From NCBI GenBank assembly GCA_002371615.1, contig DFGA01000054.1, forward strand, positions 45,050 to 88,109: a stretch of 43,060 bases of DNA. Reading direction: 5' to 3'. The stretch comes from Lachnospiraceae bacterium UBA3762 (GTDB lineage Bacteria > Bacillota > Clostridia > Lachnospirales > Lachnospiraceae). The notes below the pieces were generated by a model, which was not told the origin of the DNA, searched no databases, and saw nothing but the letters and a program-made list of their open reading frames with translations. The translations under genes were made by a program, and so were the position numbers. This document shows positions 8,178 through 17,587 of this stretch, piece by piece (position 1 is the first letter of the stretch; each line of letters opens with the position of its first letter).

Positions 8178-9126
8178 CTTTTTGTTCTAATCTTTCAAGC
8201 TCTTCAAGTTCAAGCTCTTCTTCAATCTCCTCGTGAGATTTTTTGTTCCTGTTGTCCTTATTCTTCCCGCGTTTTTGTCCTTTATCGGTCTTATCATCCT
8301 GCGACTTTTTGTGACGCGGTTTGAACTTCAGTTCCGAAACGGCATATTCCCTCAGTTCCTTCTCATCGTCGATCTCAACAACCACTTTGACAAGCTGTTT
8401 CAAGACATTGGTATCCCTGACTTCTCCCTTTAATCCGTCCGGAGTTGTTACCATATCGCCTACCCTCGGAAGCTTCGCATTTAGCTCTTCATATACCTCC
8501 GCCTCATTCTGAAGACAGCACATAAGGCGGCCGCATATTCCGGATATCTTTGTAGGGTTAAGAGACAGGCTCTGCTCTTTGGCCATTTTGATCGATACCG
8601 GAGCAAAATCCGACAGATAAGTATGGCAGCACAATGGCCTGCCGCATATTCCCATTCCGCCAAGTATCTTGGTTTCGTCCCTGACGCCTACCTGCCGCAA
8701 TTCGATCCTTGTACGAAATACTCCCGCAAGATCCTTTACAAGTTCACGAAAATCCACTCTTCCGTCCGCGGTAAAATAAAACAATACCTTATTATTGTCA
8801 AATGTATACTCGGCGTTGATCAGTTTCATCTCAAGACCGTGCTTTAATATTTTTTCCTGGCATATCTTATATGCATCTTTTTCTTTCTCACGGTTTCTCT
8901 TCTCACGCTCATCATCATCACCGGTCGCTTTTCTGATAACGTTCTTAAGAGGCTGGGTGATCTTGTCATCATCAACTTCCATATTCGGAAGCACAACAGT
9001 CCCGTATTCCACGCCCCTGGCTGTTTCGACTATAACGTGATCTGCTCTTTTGAACTCTATATCCTTTGGTCCGAAATAATATATCTTTCCGGCAGTTCTG
9101 AATCGGACTCCAATTACTTTTGTCAT
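8149..9126 (-). CDS. ricT: PSP1-domain protein RicT (YaaT)
   Basis: 325 residues. The PSP1 core carries the two cysteine clusters typical of the family: GICGRPLCC and GICGRLMCC, separated by about 40 residues. In B. subtilis RicT joins RicA and RicF in a complex that binds Fe-S clusters and promotes RNase Y-dependent mRNA maturation. The C-terminal ~50 residues are strongly charged (Lys/Asp/Glu-rich) and probably disordered. GGAGAG precedes ATG 9126. It follows holB by one nucleotide, as in Bacillus. Confidence 0.94.
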   Translation of the reverse strand: MTKVIGVRFRTAGKIYYFGPKDIEFKRADHVIVETARGVEYGTVVLPNMEVDDDKITQPLKNVIRKATGDDDEREKRNREKEKDAYKICQEKILKHGLEMKLINAEYTFDNNKVLFYFTADGRVDFRELVKDLAGVFRTRIELRQVGVRDETKILGGMGICGRPLCCHTYLSDFAPVSIKMAKEQSLSLNPTKISGICGRLMCCLQNEAEVYEELNAKLPRVGDMVTTPDGLKGEVRDTNVLKQLVKVVVEIDDEKELREYAVSELKFKPRHKKSQDDKTDKGQKRGKNKDNRNKKSHEEIEEELELEELERLEQKDGKSKLDDD

Positions 9127-9127
9127 T

Positions 9128-10126
9128 CTAACTCTCCTTTATCGTAAGCAGCATAAGTTCCATTGCCAGTTCAAAATTAACGTTTGCTTTGATTCTTTCT
9201 TTTGTTTTGTTGAGGATCTGAAGTATTTTCTCGATCCCCTCATATGTATCTTCCGCGGCTTCCCTAAAAATGCTCTCCTTCTCATCGGCAAAAACGATTG
9301 CATCCGCATCCATAGTGGCTTTATAGAGCAATACATCCCTGTACCATATCATCATTATATCAAGGAAATCACTTACATTTATTTTATACTCTTCAAGAGT
9401 CTTAAGAGTTTTGATTATATCGGAAGTATCCATCTTTTTGATAAACTTCAAAACTCGTACCGCTTCTTCTTTAATCTTTTCAAAATCTTCACTTATGGCA
9501 AGACTTCGGGCCTTTCCGATATTTCCCCTCGCAAATGCCGTACAGATATCGGCTCTGTAATCCGGAATCCCGACTTTTGTCATAAGGTATTGTTTGACGG
9601 TTTTGTCCTCAACCGGTCTCATATCAAGCTGAACGCACCTTGAAATGACAGTTGAAAGCATTGCGGTTTTGGATGTTGTAAGAAGGATTATGACAACATA
9701 TTCCGGTGGCTCCTCCAGAGTTTTAAGAAGAGCATTCTGTGCCTGAGGAGTCATCTTCTCGGCTTCATTCATGATGTATATTTTCCACCTGCTCTGATAA
9801 GGCTTGATCTGCGCATCGGAAACGATCTGCTCTCTGACATCATCAACGGAGACCGTTCCCGGCTTGTCATGGGTAACTGTAATGATATCCGGATGGTTCC
9901 CTGTAGATGCCTGAATACAGGATTTACATTTTCCGCATGGGTTGATACCATCTACGGGATCATCACATACGAGCGCATTGGCAAATATTCTGGCTATAAA
10001 TTCCTTCCCCTGCATGCGCTCTCCGGTTATCAGATAAGCCTGGCTGATCTTTCCCGAAGAAATGGACATACGAAGATGTTCTTTAATATGCTCTTGTCCG
10101 ATAATACTGTCAAAATTATCACTCAT
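9128..10126 (-). CDS. holB: DNA polymerase III delta' subunit (clamp loader)
   Basis: 332 residues, AAA+ clamp-loader fold. The P-loop position reads GERMQGKEF, which departs from a functional Walker A, as is usual for delta'. A zinc module is formed by cysteines in CDDPVDGINPCGKCKSC (about 54-70). TLEEPPEYVVIILLTT and the STVISRC sensor-1/arginine-finger motif (about 160) are intact. It helps load the beta clamp encoded near the origin at 33628. It sits between yaaR and ricT in the conserved Firmicute order. Confidence 0.95.
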   Translation of the reverse strand: MSDNFDSIIGQEHIKEHLRMSISSGKISQAYLITGERMQGKEFIARIFANALVCDDPVDGINPCGKCKSCIQASTGNHPDIITVTHDKPGTVSVDDVREQIVSDAQIKPYQSRWKIYIMNEAEKMTPQAQNALLKTLEEPPEYVVIILLTTSKTAMLSTVISRCVQLDMRPVEDKTVKQYLMTKVGIPDYRADICTAFARGNIGKARSLAISEDFEKIKEEAVRVLKFIKKMDTSDIIKTLKTLEEYKINVSDFLDIMMIWYRDVLLYKATMDADAIVFADEKESIFREAAEDTYEGIEKILQILNKTKERIKANVNFELAMELMLLTIKES

Positions 10127-10138
10127 ATATATTTACCG

Positions 10139-10582
10139 TCAGGTCAGTATGTCCAGTAAGAGTCCGCGAATCTCACCGACTTTGGCCAAAATCGCAAGAT
10201 GATCTTTTTCATCCTTCATCAGTTCCTGGGCAAGCTCATCAAGAGTCTCATCAACACGCCTTATAATACCGTATACCCTGTGCCTTCCTTTTCTGTCGAG
10301 AAAATTCTCACGGGAAAACTTATGCGATCTGTTTACGATCTCATTCAGGAATTCCTTGATCAGGGTCCGGTATCTCTTCATATCCGCAACATCCATATGC
10401 TTCGTGATCTTCTTGCCCTGCATGGTGATATCCTCGTACATCAGTCCGAGTCTTTCCTGTAGCCCTTCCTCTTCGATCGCACTCATAAGCGTGAAACGAA
10501 AGGCCTCATCCGTCGGCGCATTTGTTTGGTTTGTATCCGCAACCTGTGCAGGCTGCATTACCTGATTGACTTTAATATCCAT
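10139..10582 (-). CDS. yaaR: YaaR family (DUF327) protein
   Basis: 147 residues, mostly helical and charged. The whole sequence matches the YaaR/DUF327 type (conserved RYRTLIKEFLNEIVNRSHKF and GRHRVYGIIRRVDETLDEL segments). Function is unknown, though it is constantly found beside holB in Firmicutes. Two starts compete: ATG at 10582 has AGAGGA about 8 nt upstream but overlaps the previous gene by 25 nt; ATG at 10558 forms a TAATG junction but has a poor site. I kept the first. Confidence 0.88.
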   Translation of the reverse strand: MDIKVNQVMQPAQVADTNQTNAPTDEAFRFTLMSAIEEEGLQERLGLMYEDITMQGKKITKHMDVADMKRYRTLIKEFLNEIVNRSHKFSRENFLDRKGRHRVYGIIRRVDETLDELAQELMKDEKDHLAILAKVGEIRGLLLDILT

Positions 10583-11154
10583 GCTTTAATCCTCTTGGCG
10601 CAGGCATCAAGATCATCGTTCTCAAATCTTACATCGTCTGTTATGCCGAGTTCCCTTATTCGTTCTTCGCTAAAATCATTGGCATCGGACAAAAATCTCC
10701 TGCACATTTCAGCGTATCTTCCGTTCTCGGGAAGTCTCTCCCGCGAAAGAGCACGAAAAAGTCGTTCTCCATCATCAAGTTCTATATATATCGGCAAAAC
10801 CTTTTCTTTTCCGTAATATTTCCTTGTTCCCGCAAATGACTCCAAAACACCTATCGCAAGATAATTATTGTTCTCAATATCAAGATTTCCGTCATCGGCA
10901 GTAAAATAATACCAGTCACCGTGAACGGTATGATATACCTGTTCCTCTATGATTTTCCCGGACCTTTTGTAATCGGAATATCCGTTAAAATCCACAAAAT
11001 GGTAGCTTTTACCGTCCCTTTCTCCATCTCTTATCGGCCTGGTCGTATAACGTATTACCGGATGCAGGGCAAGTTCCTCATCCTTTATAATTATATTGTA
11101 TAAACTGTCCTTGCCTGCACAGCTTTTGCCGATCAGGTAGAAGATTTTTCCCAT
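10558..11154 (-). CDS. Guanylate-kinase-like P-loop protein
   Basis: 198 residues. The nucleotide-binding loop is GKSCAGKDS (about 9-17), with Asp instead of Ser/Thr after the lysine. The GMP-binding segment YTTRPIRDGERDGKSYHF (about 36-53) is well conserved with guanylate kinase. The usual lid element (the NxYGT region) is absent or altered (YHTVHGDWYYFTADDG). It occupies the place of tmk in the Bacillus yaaO-tmk-yaaQ-yaaR-holB order. Whether it phosphorylates GMP or another nucleotide is open. It overlaps the decarboxylase gene by 22 nt. Confidence 0.8.
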   Translation of the reverse strand: MGKIFYLIGKSCAGKDSLYNIIIKDEELALHPVIRYTTRPIRDGERDGKSYHFVDFNGYSDYKRSGKIIEEQVYHTVHGDWYYFTADDGNLDIENNNYLAIGVLESFAGTRKYYGKEKVLPIYIELDDGERLFRALSRERLPENGRYAEMCRRFLSDANDFSEERIRELGITDDVRFENDDLDACAKRIKAWILKSIR

Positions 11155-12581
11155 AATACCGATATTTCTCCGTCTGTTAATCCTATTACTTCAAGACCGT
11201 TTTCTGCTGCGTCCATGATTTTATCCACCGTCTCCGAAGTAATCTCTTCTCCAGGGATCAGTTCCGGTATTCCCGGCGGATAAACCGAAACAAAACCTGC
11301 GGCAATTCTTCCTATTGCGGACCGGGCAGGAACAGATTCGGCTTGCGAGAACATCGCCTCTTTCATATTGCCGCATAAATAGCCGGCAGTTCTGCCTGTA
11401 TTAATTTCCTTACATTTGAATGTACCGTTTCCGCATGCGGGATCTATCGTTTTGTCAATACTACTTAATGCCTCATAGAGCCTGTTAAATGCTTCGTCGG
11501 AATCTGCAATGCTTGTCATCAGTATTACATATTCCTTCGTTGCCATTTCGGCGCATATATTATAATTCTCATATAATAAACGGCCTATCATGCCCCCTGT
11601 GTAAGAGGATGTCCGATCCCGTACAACTATCTTTCCCCTGTCATGATCCCATGACCCGCTCACAGATAATCTGTTTTTTGTTAAAACCGTCAGGTTATTG
11701 AATTTCTCCGCTTTGGAATAAAAATCATCCAGCCGGACTTTGTATGCATCAAAGAGTTCTTCTCTATGACGTTCAAGTAACGCCGTCATGGAATCTATCG
11801 ATGCCATAAGAACATATGACGGGCTCGATGTCATAAAGACCGGAAGCATCTTACGGATCCTGTCTTTTGACGGGCAGTTTCTGCTGATATGGATCAATGC
11901 GGTCTGTGTCATGGATGGAAGCGTTTTGTGTACACTCGTTACAACAACGTCCGCTCCCTCTATAACAGGACTTTGCGGAAAGCCTTCACTTAATCCGAAA
12001 TGAGCCCCATGTGCAGCATCTACAATAAGAGTTGCCCCTCTTTTGTGACACTGTTCCGCTATTTGTGCCACATCGCTCGTGACCCCTTCATATGTAGGGC
12101 TCGTGATCACTACGGCCACCCGCCCTCTGTTGCTTACTGTCTCCTCCAATGCTTCGGCAACCTGATTGGGAGTTATTCCCCCGAAAATCCCAAAGCGCTC
12201 TTCCTCTTCGGGAATGATGATATAAGGTTCTGCCCCGCAAAGCATTACCGCATTATAGACGGATCTGTGACAGTTCCTTGCAATTATGATCCTGTCCCCG
12301 GCCTTTACCGTTCCGAATACGGCGGCAAGTATTCCCCCTGTTGATCCGTTTACAAGAAAGTGTGTTTCATCAGCTCCAAACAATAAAGCACATCTTTCTT
12401 CAGCTTCCTTAATTATTCCGTGCGCATCGTGCAGATTATCGAAGCCCTCAGTCTCGGTAATATCTATTCCGTATATGCTCAAAAGCAGATCGTCGTCCGC
12501 AATGCTTCGTTTATGACCCGGCATATGAAAAGGGTACAGTTTACTGTCTCTGTTTTCCTTTAAAGCCTCAATCAGCTGCAT
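11133..12581 (-). CDS. Orn/Lys/Arg decarboxylase-type PLP enzyme (YaaO-like)
   Basis: 482 residues, fold-type I PLP enzyme of the basic amino acid decarboxylase group. Motifs are PFHMPGHKR at about 17-25, VNGSTGGI, the aspartate site DAAHGAHFG (about 188-196) and the PLP-binding lysine in TSVHKTLPSMTQTA (about 215-228). It is the short form lacking the N-terminal wing domain. Products would be polyamine precursors (cadaverine, putrescine or agmatine); which substrate is used cannot be read from the sequence. The position at the head of the holB cluster corresponds to yaaO. Confidence 0.9.
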   Translation of the reverse strand: MQLIEALKENRDSKLYPFHMPGHKRSIADDDLLLSIYGIDITETEGFDNLHDAHGIIKEAEERCALLFGADETHFLVNGSTGGILAAVFGTVKAGDRIIIARNCHRSVYNAVMLCGAEPYIIIPEEEERFGIFGGITPNQVAEALEETVSNRGRVAVVITSPTYEGVTSDVAQIAEQCHKRGATLIVDAAHGAHFGLSEGFPQSPVIEGADVVVTSVHKTLPSMTQTALIHISRNCPSKDRIRKMLPVFMTSSPSYVLMASIDSMTALLERHREELFDAYKVRLDDFYSKAEKFNNLTVLTKNRLSVSGSWDHDRGKIVVRDRTSSYTGGMIGRLLYENYNICAEMATKEYVILMTSIADSDEAFNRLYEALSSIDKTIDPACGNGTFKCKEINTGRTAGYLCGNMKEAMFSQAESVPARSAIGRIAAGFVSVYPPGIPELIPGEEITSETVDKIMDAAENGLEVIGLTDGEISVLWEKSST

Positions 12582-13392
12582 CTGCTGTCTCTTCCGGTAT
12601 CTCCACTGTATCTACAGTCGTATTCTCTGCTGTCTCTTCCGGTGTTTCAACATCCTCTTTGAATTCCGGAACGGTATATGTCTCGTCGATTACTTCAGCC
12701 TGTTGAACAACTTCTTCGGCCTTTACTTCGGGTTCTTCCGCAGGTTTATCGATACTTTCTTCAGTCACATACTTTCCGGACTTGAATATTTTAACCTTTC
12801 TGTTAAATACAATATGAGTAAGCACATCTGTGATTCCGGCTATTATAAGGGAAATACCTATAAACAGAAACAGGGTTCTTTGATCCTGAGGTGTCAGATA
12901 TACGGAAACAGCACCGGCGGCAATGCACATAAGAGCGAAGATCATGACTACAAGCCACATTTCCGTGACCTTTTTCATTTTCCTGTCAATTCTTTTCATG
13001 TCTATTGAATGCTGAAGCTTGACTACCCCGTTTGCAAACAGAAATGCTCCCGCAATGATCGGGAAATAAGCTCCTACGGCATCCTGCTTTGTGAAAAACA
13101 AAAGCGCTCCGAATAAAAGCATTACCCCATAAACAAGATCAAGACGATAATAACCTGTTGAAACATCCTTGATGCAGTATGACAAAATGCAGATCACTCC
13201 CGCTATAGCAAATACACACGCAAAAAGCTTGCAAATGAAAGCAATTTCTATTCCCTTGTAAGCAATCAGAACAGCTCCGACGAGAACAAACAAAAGGGAG
13301 ATCAGATAGTGGTGCCATTTTAACTGGTTTTCTTTCTGCTCTTTTTGTTCTTCTTCTAATGCCTTTTCAATCTTCTTTTTGGAATCAAACAT
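12568..13392 (-). CDS. HdeD/DUF308-like membrane protein with acidic tail
   Basis: 274 residues. A charged Lys/Glu-rich head (1-25) precedes six hydrophobic spans between about 27 and 195, arranged as two similar halves, typical of DUF308/HdeD proteins. The last ~70 residues are a Glu/Val/Pro/Thr-rich acidic tail (EETAENTTVDTVEIPEETAD) with a short internal repetition (PEETA). AGGAGG precedes ATG 13392. The 3' end overlaps the decarboxylase start by 14 nt. The function is unknown; HdeD of enterobacteria is an acid-resistance protein, and an amino-acid decarboxylase is next door, which may or may not be meaningful. Confidence 0.8.
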   Translation of the reverse strand: MFDSKKKIEKALEEEQKEQKENQLKWHHYLISLLFVLVGAVLIAYKGIEIAFICKLFACVFAIAGVICILSYCIKDVSTGYYRLDLVYGVMLLFGALLFFTKQDAVGAYFPIIAGAFLFANGVVKLQHSIDMKRIDRKMKKVTEMWLVVMIFALMCIAAGAVSVYLTPQDQRTLFLFIGISLIIAGITDVLTHIVFNRKVKIFKSGKYVTEESIDKPAEEPEVKAEEVVQQAEVIDETYTVPEFKEDVETPEETAENTTVDTVEIPEETADAAD

Positions 13393-13419
13393 AAGCTACC
13401 TCCTTTGAATCTGCTGCCG

Positions 13420-15084
13420 TCAATATCCGGCAAAGTACTCGTCCGACATTTCTTCCCCTCTTATTACTCTCCCGTTTTCATCCAATGATTGTTTATAGTT
13501 ATCAATAAGGTAATCATATTTCCCAAGATTAATGTTGATCACTTTGCTTATCCGGTCTTTGTCAAACAGCGGTCCTCTTGTGATCTCATCTATAATTTCA
13601 TAGTATTCCCTTGCATCCTGATTTTTGATCGCACCGTATCCCCATCCGAATCTGACAAGGTTTAAATATCCGACCGGTGTATCACGCCACATATGACCTA
13701 TTCGCCATCCGGGCTCATGAACAGCGGGAAGATGAGCAAGATACGGATCTCCGAGAGCGTACAGATCATTGAGATACAGATCATTATTATAGTATTTGAC
13801 GATTCCCGGAACACTCTCCAGAATGGCTCCCGGCATATTGCTGTCCCGTACCTCCTTGACCCCGTCATCGTTCCATGTGTTTTGTATACACAGGTCTCCG
13901 GTGCGAATAAGCGAAACTACATTGTTAAAAAGACTGGATGTGTTAAAATATCCCGCCCTCTCATCAGAGATCGGTGATCCGATTGATCTTCCGAACAGGA
14001 ACTGGTCAGAAAGCACATGTGATGTTCCGGTATATATAAGGGTAGCAATTATAAATCCCGTAAACATACGGTGCAGCGCCGCTCCGCGTCCAAGTTCACT
14101 GAATTCACGATTCTTTATATCAACATAGCAGATAAGCGATATGAAGAACAAAAGCGTAAAATGCCTTCCCATCATAAAATCACCGCCGATATACAGCAAA
14201 TACAGTCCGTATAAGAATGGTCCGGCCATACAGGCAATATACTGTGATTTTTTAACGGAAAAGGCTGCTATCATAACAAACAGGGGAACGATCAGTATTA
14301 TCGGATCGCATATCGCAGCATTCATATAATACCGTAACCCTCTTATGATATAATCCCTCAGCCCGATATTGGTTCCGAGCTTTGCATAGGCTGTGTTCGG
14401 GAACGGAAAGCCATAGTAAAACGTTGCAAAAAGCTCCCACAGTACAAAGGGAAGAAGCCCGATCACCCCTATTCCGACCGCTTTCGGAAACGAAACGCCC
14501 TCACGCTTTGTAAGATACACAAACAAAGCCATTGGAACAAATATAAGTACCGCATCCATTCTGGTCATTGCAATAAGCGCAACAAGAACCGCAAGAATAA
14601 GCATTTTCTTCGCGTTATATCTTTCGGAGGAAAAATACAGTTTCATAAAGCACGCTCCAAGCAGGAACAGCATGCTGTTTTCAAGACCGGATGTGGTATA
14701 GCTTACAAAGCTTGCCGAGCCTATCAATACAAGTAAACAGAATATGACCTGTTTTTTTGTTTTACAAAAGTTTCTGATAACGATCCCGAAGGCAACCGAT
14801 GAGAAGACGATATTGATCAGAAGTGAAACAAAGAACATATCACGAATTATAAAATAGGCCGCTGCAATGACAAGAGTATATAACGGACAGGAAGAAGCCG
14901 TAGCCCTTTGTCCGATATTATATACAAATCCATTCCCGTCAACGAGATTCTTTGCCATGATATAGGCATGATAACTGTCATCACTCTGCCAGGCCAGCAA
15001 TGTAATGATCACCGTAAAGATAAGAATTGCAAAAAACCTGTATCTGTTTAGTTCTTCACCAAAATAATCACGTATTCGATTCAT
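13420..15084 (-). CDS. AftB-like GT-C glycosyltransferase (polytopic membrane protein)
   Basis: 554 residues. A first membrane helix (about 17-33) is followed by the GT-C acidic pair Asp35-Asp36 (QSDDSYHAYIMAKNLVDG) and NIGQRATASSCPLYTL. About nine further spans run to about residue 350. The C-terminal ~200-residue soluble part contains the sequence pattern ALGDPYLAHLP, then WRIGHMWR, then PVGYL. I recognise this combination from the family of mycobacterial AftB (arabinofuranosyltransferase using decaprenyl-phosphate donors). The likely role is adding a sugar from a polyprenyl-phosphate donor to an external glycan; donor and acceptor are unknown. The next upstream gene is a UGM-like flavoprotein 21 nt away. 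Confidence 0.75.
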   Translation of the reverse strand: MNRIRDYFGEELNRYRFFAILIFTVIITLLAWQSDDSYHAYIMAKNLVDGNGFVYNIGQRATASSCPLYTLVIAAAYFIIRDMFFVSLLINIVFSSVAFGIVIRNFCKTKKQVIFCLLVLIGSASFVSYTTSGLENSMLFLLGACFMKLYFSSERYNAKKMLILAVLVALIAMTRMDAVLIFVPMALFVYLTKREGVSFPKAVGIGVIGLLPFVLWELFATFYYGFPFPNTAYAKLGTNIGLRDYIIRGLRYYMNAAICDPIILIVPLFVMIAAFSVKKSQYIACMAGPFLYGLYLLYIGGDFMMGRHFTLLFFISLICYVDIKNREFSELGRGAALHRMFTGFIIATLIYTGTSHVLSDQFLFGRSIGSPISDERAGYFNTSSLFNNVVSLIRTGDLCIQNTWNDDGVKEVRDSNMPGAILESVPGIVKYYNNDLYLNDLYALGDPYLAHLPAVHEPGWRIGHMWRDTPVGYLNLVRFGWGYGAIKNQDAREYYEIIDEITRGPLFDKDRISKVININLGKYDYLIDNYKQSLDENGRVIRGEEMSDEYFAGY

Positions 15085-15105
15085 CTATCCACCACAATTA
15101 TTACT

Positions 15106-16308
15106 TTATACCAGCATTTTTCCCGCAAGATCCATAGCCAGTCTCATTACAACATCCGAATTAAAGTGCTGCCACTGTCCCCATCTGCCAAGTCCGATAA
15201 TATTCCTTGTTGCGGTAAAATCAAGAAACTCTTTAACCTTTTCCTGCTTGCCTATCGTATTTAAAGGATAAGCATAATCATTGACAAAGTACGATTTTCC
15301 TTTCTTTTGTGCACCGGCTTCATCGTATCTTGCCAGATTGGTTTCGGTCCAGTAACCCTTTGATCCGGGGCAAAAATTATGTCTGACCAGAATTCTGTGA
15401 TAACTCTTCCCGGGATCAGGATAATATATCCAGTGCGCTTTTGTATCAAGCATTTCGGGATCATACTCCGTTACTATCGAACTGTACTTTAGATCATACA
15501 GGTTCTTATATAGTTTGTCGGGAAGGCCTATATGCTTATCAACGCTATTCCAGGGGATCGTAACCACGATATTGTCTGCGCTGTATATTCCGTTTACAAT
15601 CCTGTTTTCATAATCAATACTCGTAACTTTCTCATTATAACGGATATTCTCTCCCAGCGCCCCGGCCATGCGAAGAAACGCTTCTCCGTATCCGTATTTT
15701 TTCGGATACATAAACCGGGCATGACCGGGCTGTGTTCCGTATGCCTTTTTATTGACACAGGACATTTTTGTCTCTTCGTATGAAACATTGGGTAACTTCT
15801 CAAGCCAGTACGTTCCCAGACTGTCAAGATCTTCCCCGAACATTTTCCTGTTATAGGGAAGCATATAATCTTCTGCTATAGCTTTTCCGAGCTTCCATTC
15901 TATCCATTCGGTAAATCTTGCGGGCATGTCTTTGCCGGTATTGCACCCGGCGCATTCTATCGCGTCAAGATACCTCTTTTGTTTGTCCTCGGGAAGCTGC
16001 CATATATTAGCTTCGATCGGACTTCCGATAATATCTCCGTAAAGATCGATACGGGAATCTCTTTCATACCTGTCCCATTCATCTTCGGGAAGAAAGCGGA
16101 ACATAAAAGAAGTAACCCCCGGATCTTTCACATCGAGAAAATGTCCGCCTCCTATGTCAAAGGGACTTCCGTCTACTTCCGTGCTCCTGCACAGACCTCC
16201 GGCTTCCGGGTTCCTTTCAAGAACAAGGAAATCCTTCTCCCCGTGTTCTAACAGCATATTGGCAAATGTCAGGCCGGCTGGTCCGGCTCCCAGTATCAGA
16301 TATTTCAT
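15106..16308 (-). CDS. UDP-galactopyranose-mutase-like FAD protein (amine oxidoreductase fold)
   Basis: 400 residues. The N-terminal dinucleotide-binding motif is ILGAGPAGLTFANML, with the FAD-ribose glutamate in LERNPEAGGLC and FDIGGGHFLD shortly after. The C-terminal FAD-contacting motif is GRWGQWQHFNSD (about 378-389), comparable to the GRxGxxxxxxxD motif of UDP-galactopyranose mutases. Mutase activity (pyranose to furanose) is therefore plausible, but other sugar or amine oxidoreductases share this fold. I chose ATG at 16308, which opens directly on the FAD fold; a GTG at 16329 would add seven residues. Neither has a strong ribosome-binding site. Confidence 0.72.
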   Translation of the reverse strand: MKYLILGAGPAGLTFANMLLEHGEKDFLVLERNPEAGGLCRSTEVDGSPFDIGGGHFLDVKDPGVTSFMFRFLPEDEWDRYERDSRIDLYGDIIGSPIEANIWQLPEDKQKRYLDAIECAGCNTGKDMPARFTEWIEWKLGKAIAEDYMLPYNRKMFGEDLDSLGTYWLEKLPNVSYEETKMSCVNKKAYGTQPGHARFMYPKKYGYGEAFLRMAGALGENIRYNEKVTSIDYENRIVNGIYSADNIVVTIPWNSVDKHIGLPDKLYKNLYDLKYSSIVTEYDPEMLDTKAHWIYYPDPGKSYHRILVRHNFCPGSKGYWTETNLARYDEAGAQKKGKSYFVNDYAYPLNTIGKQEKVKEFLDFTATRNIIGLGRWGQWQHFNSDVVMRLAMDLAGKMLV

Positions 16309-16346
16309 AGTCTTTACATTATACTTCACAAGTCATATTCACGCAA

Positions 16347-17576
16347 TTAAACCTGATCTTTATCAAAGTGACTGTATTCTTCAATGATCCCCAATATGAC
16401 CTGAGTGGCACGATCCATTCTTTCGACGGTTATATGTTCAAACGGCCCGTGGAAATTGAATCCTCCCGTTCCCAGATTCGGACACGGAAGTCCCATGTAT
16501 GAAAGTCTTGCACCGTCGGTTCCGCCTCTTACCGGCACCGTAACCGGTGTCATTCCGGCTGATGTTACCGCTTTTTTTGCAGACTCTATAAGATGCATGT
16601 GAGGTGTGATTTTTTCAAGCATGTTGTAATAACTGTCGCTTATAGTAATGTGAACGGTTTCTTTTCCGTATTTTTCATTAATCTTTTTGGCACACGTTCT
16701 AAGATACTCTTTTCTATCCTCAAACTTTCCGCGGTCGTGATCTCTTACTATATAACGAAGATCGGCCGAACTACAGTCACCGGAAATATCCGTCAGATGA
16801 TAGAATCCTTCATACCCTTCCGTATGTTCGGGTCTGTCATTTTCCGGGATCAGAGAGTGAAAATCATACGCAACATTTATCGCATTGATCATTACATTCT
16901 TGGCCGTTCCGGGATGCGTCGATAATCCGGTGATCCGGACTTTAACATCCGCGGCATTAAAGTTCTCGTACTCTATTTCGCATACGTCTCCTCCATCAAC
17001 CGTATAAGCGAAATCTGCCCCAAACTTCCCGACATCAAAATTATCCGCCCCTTCTCCTATTTCTTCATCGGGAGTAAAGCAGAACGCAAGCGGACCGTGA
17101 GGGATATTCCCGTTTATAAGTCTCTCGATCGCTGTCATTATCTCTGATACACCGGACTTGTCGTCTGCCCCGAGAAGTGTTGTCCCGTCACTTGTGATAA
17201 GTGTTTCACCGACCAGACGCTTCAGATGGGGAAAATCAGAGGATTTCATGATTTTTCCATCCGGATAAATGATATCTCCTCCATCATAATTCCTGTGAAT
17301 TACCGGATTAACATTACACCCGCTGTAAGCCGGAGCCGTGTCCATATGTGCTATAAATCCAAGAGTGATACGATCTTCATATCCTTCTGTCGGCGGAATA
17401 TGAGCCATAAGATAGCACTTATCATCAAGTGCTGCATCAACCCCCATGTTTTTCAGTTCCGCCAAAAGCTTTTTTGCAAGATCAAATTCTCCGTCAAAGC
17501 TCGGATGATGTCCGGTTGACTCGTCCGATTGGGTATTGATTTTGACGTATTCAAGAAAACGTTCGTATGGTTTCAT
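16347..17576 (-). CDS. pepT: Peptidase T (tripeptide aminopeptidase)
   Basis: 409 residues, M20 metallopeptidase that removes the N-terminal residue from tripeptides in the cytoplasm. The first zinc-ligand motif is HMDTAP (His77, Asp79), then LLGADDKSG, the catalytic DEEIGEGAD and the late PVRGGTDGARLS segment (about 353-364) that closes the site. Length matches PepT. ATG 17576 is preceded by GGGGGAA about 10 nt upstream. That purine run is the end of a repeat unit, so the repeat supplies the ribosome-binding site. Confidence 0.96.
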   Translation of the reverse strand: MKPYERFLEYVKINTQSDESTGHHPSFDGEFDLAKKLLAELKNMGVDAALDDKCYLMAHIPPTEGYEDRITLGFIAHMDTAPAYSGCNVNPVIHRNYDGGDIIYPDGKIMKSSDFPHLKRLVGETLITSDGTTLLGADDKSGVSEIMTAIERLINGNIPHGPLAFCFTPDEEIGEGADNFDVGKFGADFAYTVDGGDVCEIEYENFNAADVKVRITGLSTHPGTAKNVMINAINVAYDFHSLIPENDRPEHTEGYEGFYHLTDISGDCSSADLRYIVRDHDRGKFEDRKEYLRTCAKKINEKYGKETVHITISDSYYNMLEKITPHMHLIESAKKAVTSAGMTPVTVPVRGGTDGARLSYMGLPCPNLGTGGFNFHGPFEHITVERMDRATQVILGIIEEYSHFDKDQV

Positions 17577-17587
17577 TAATATTAGTT

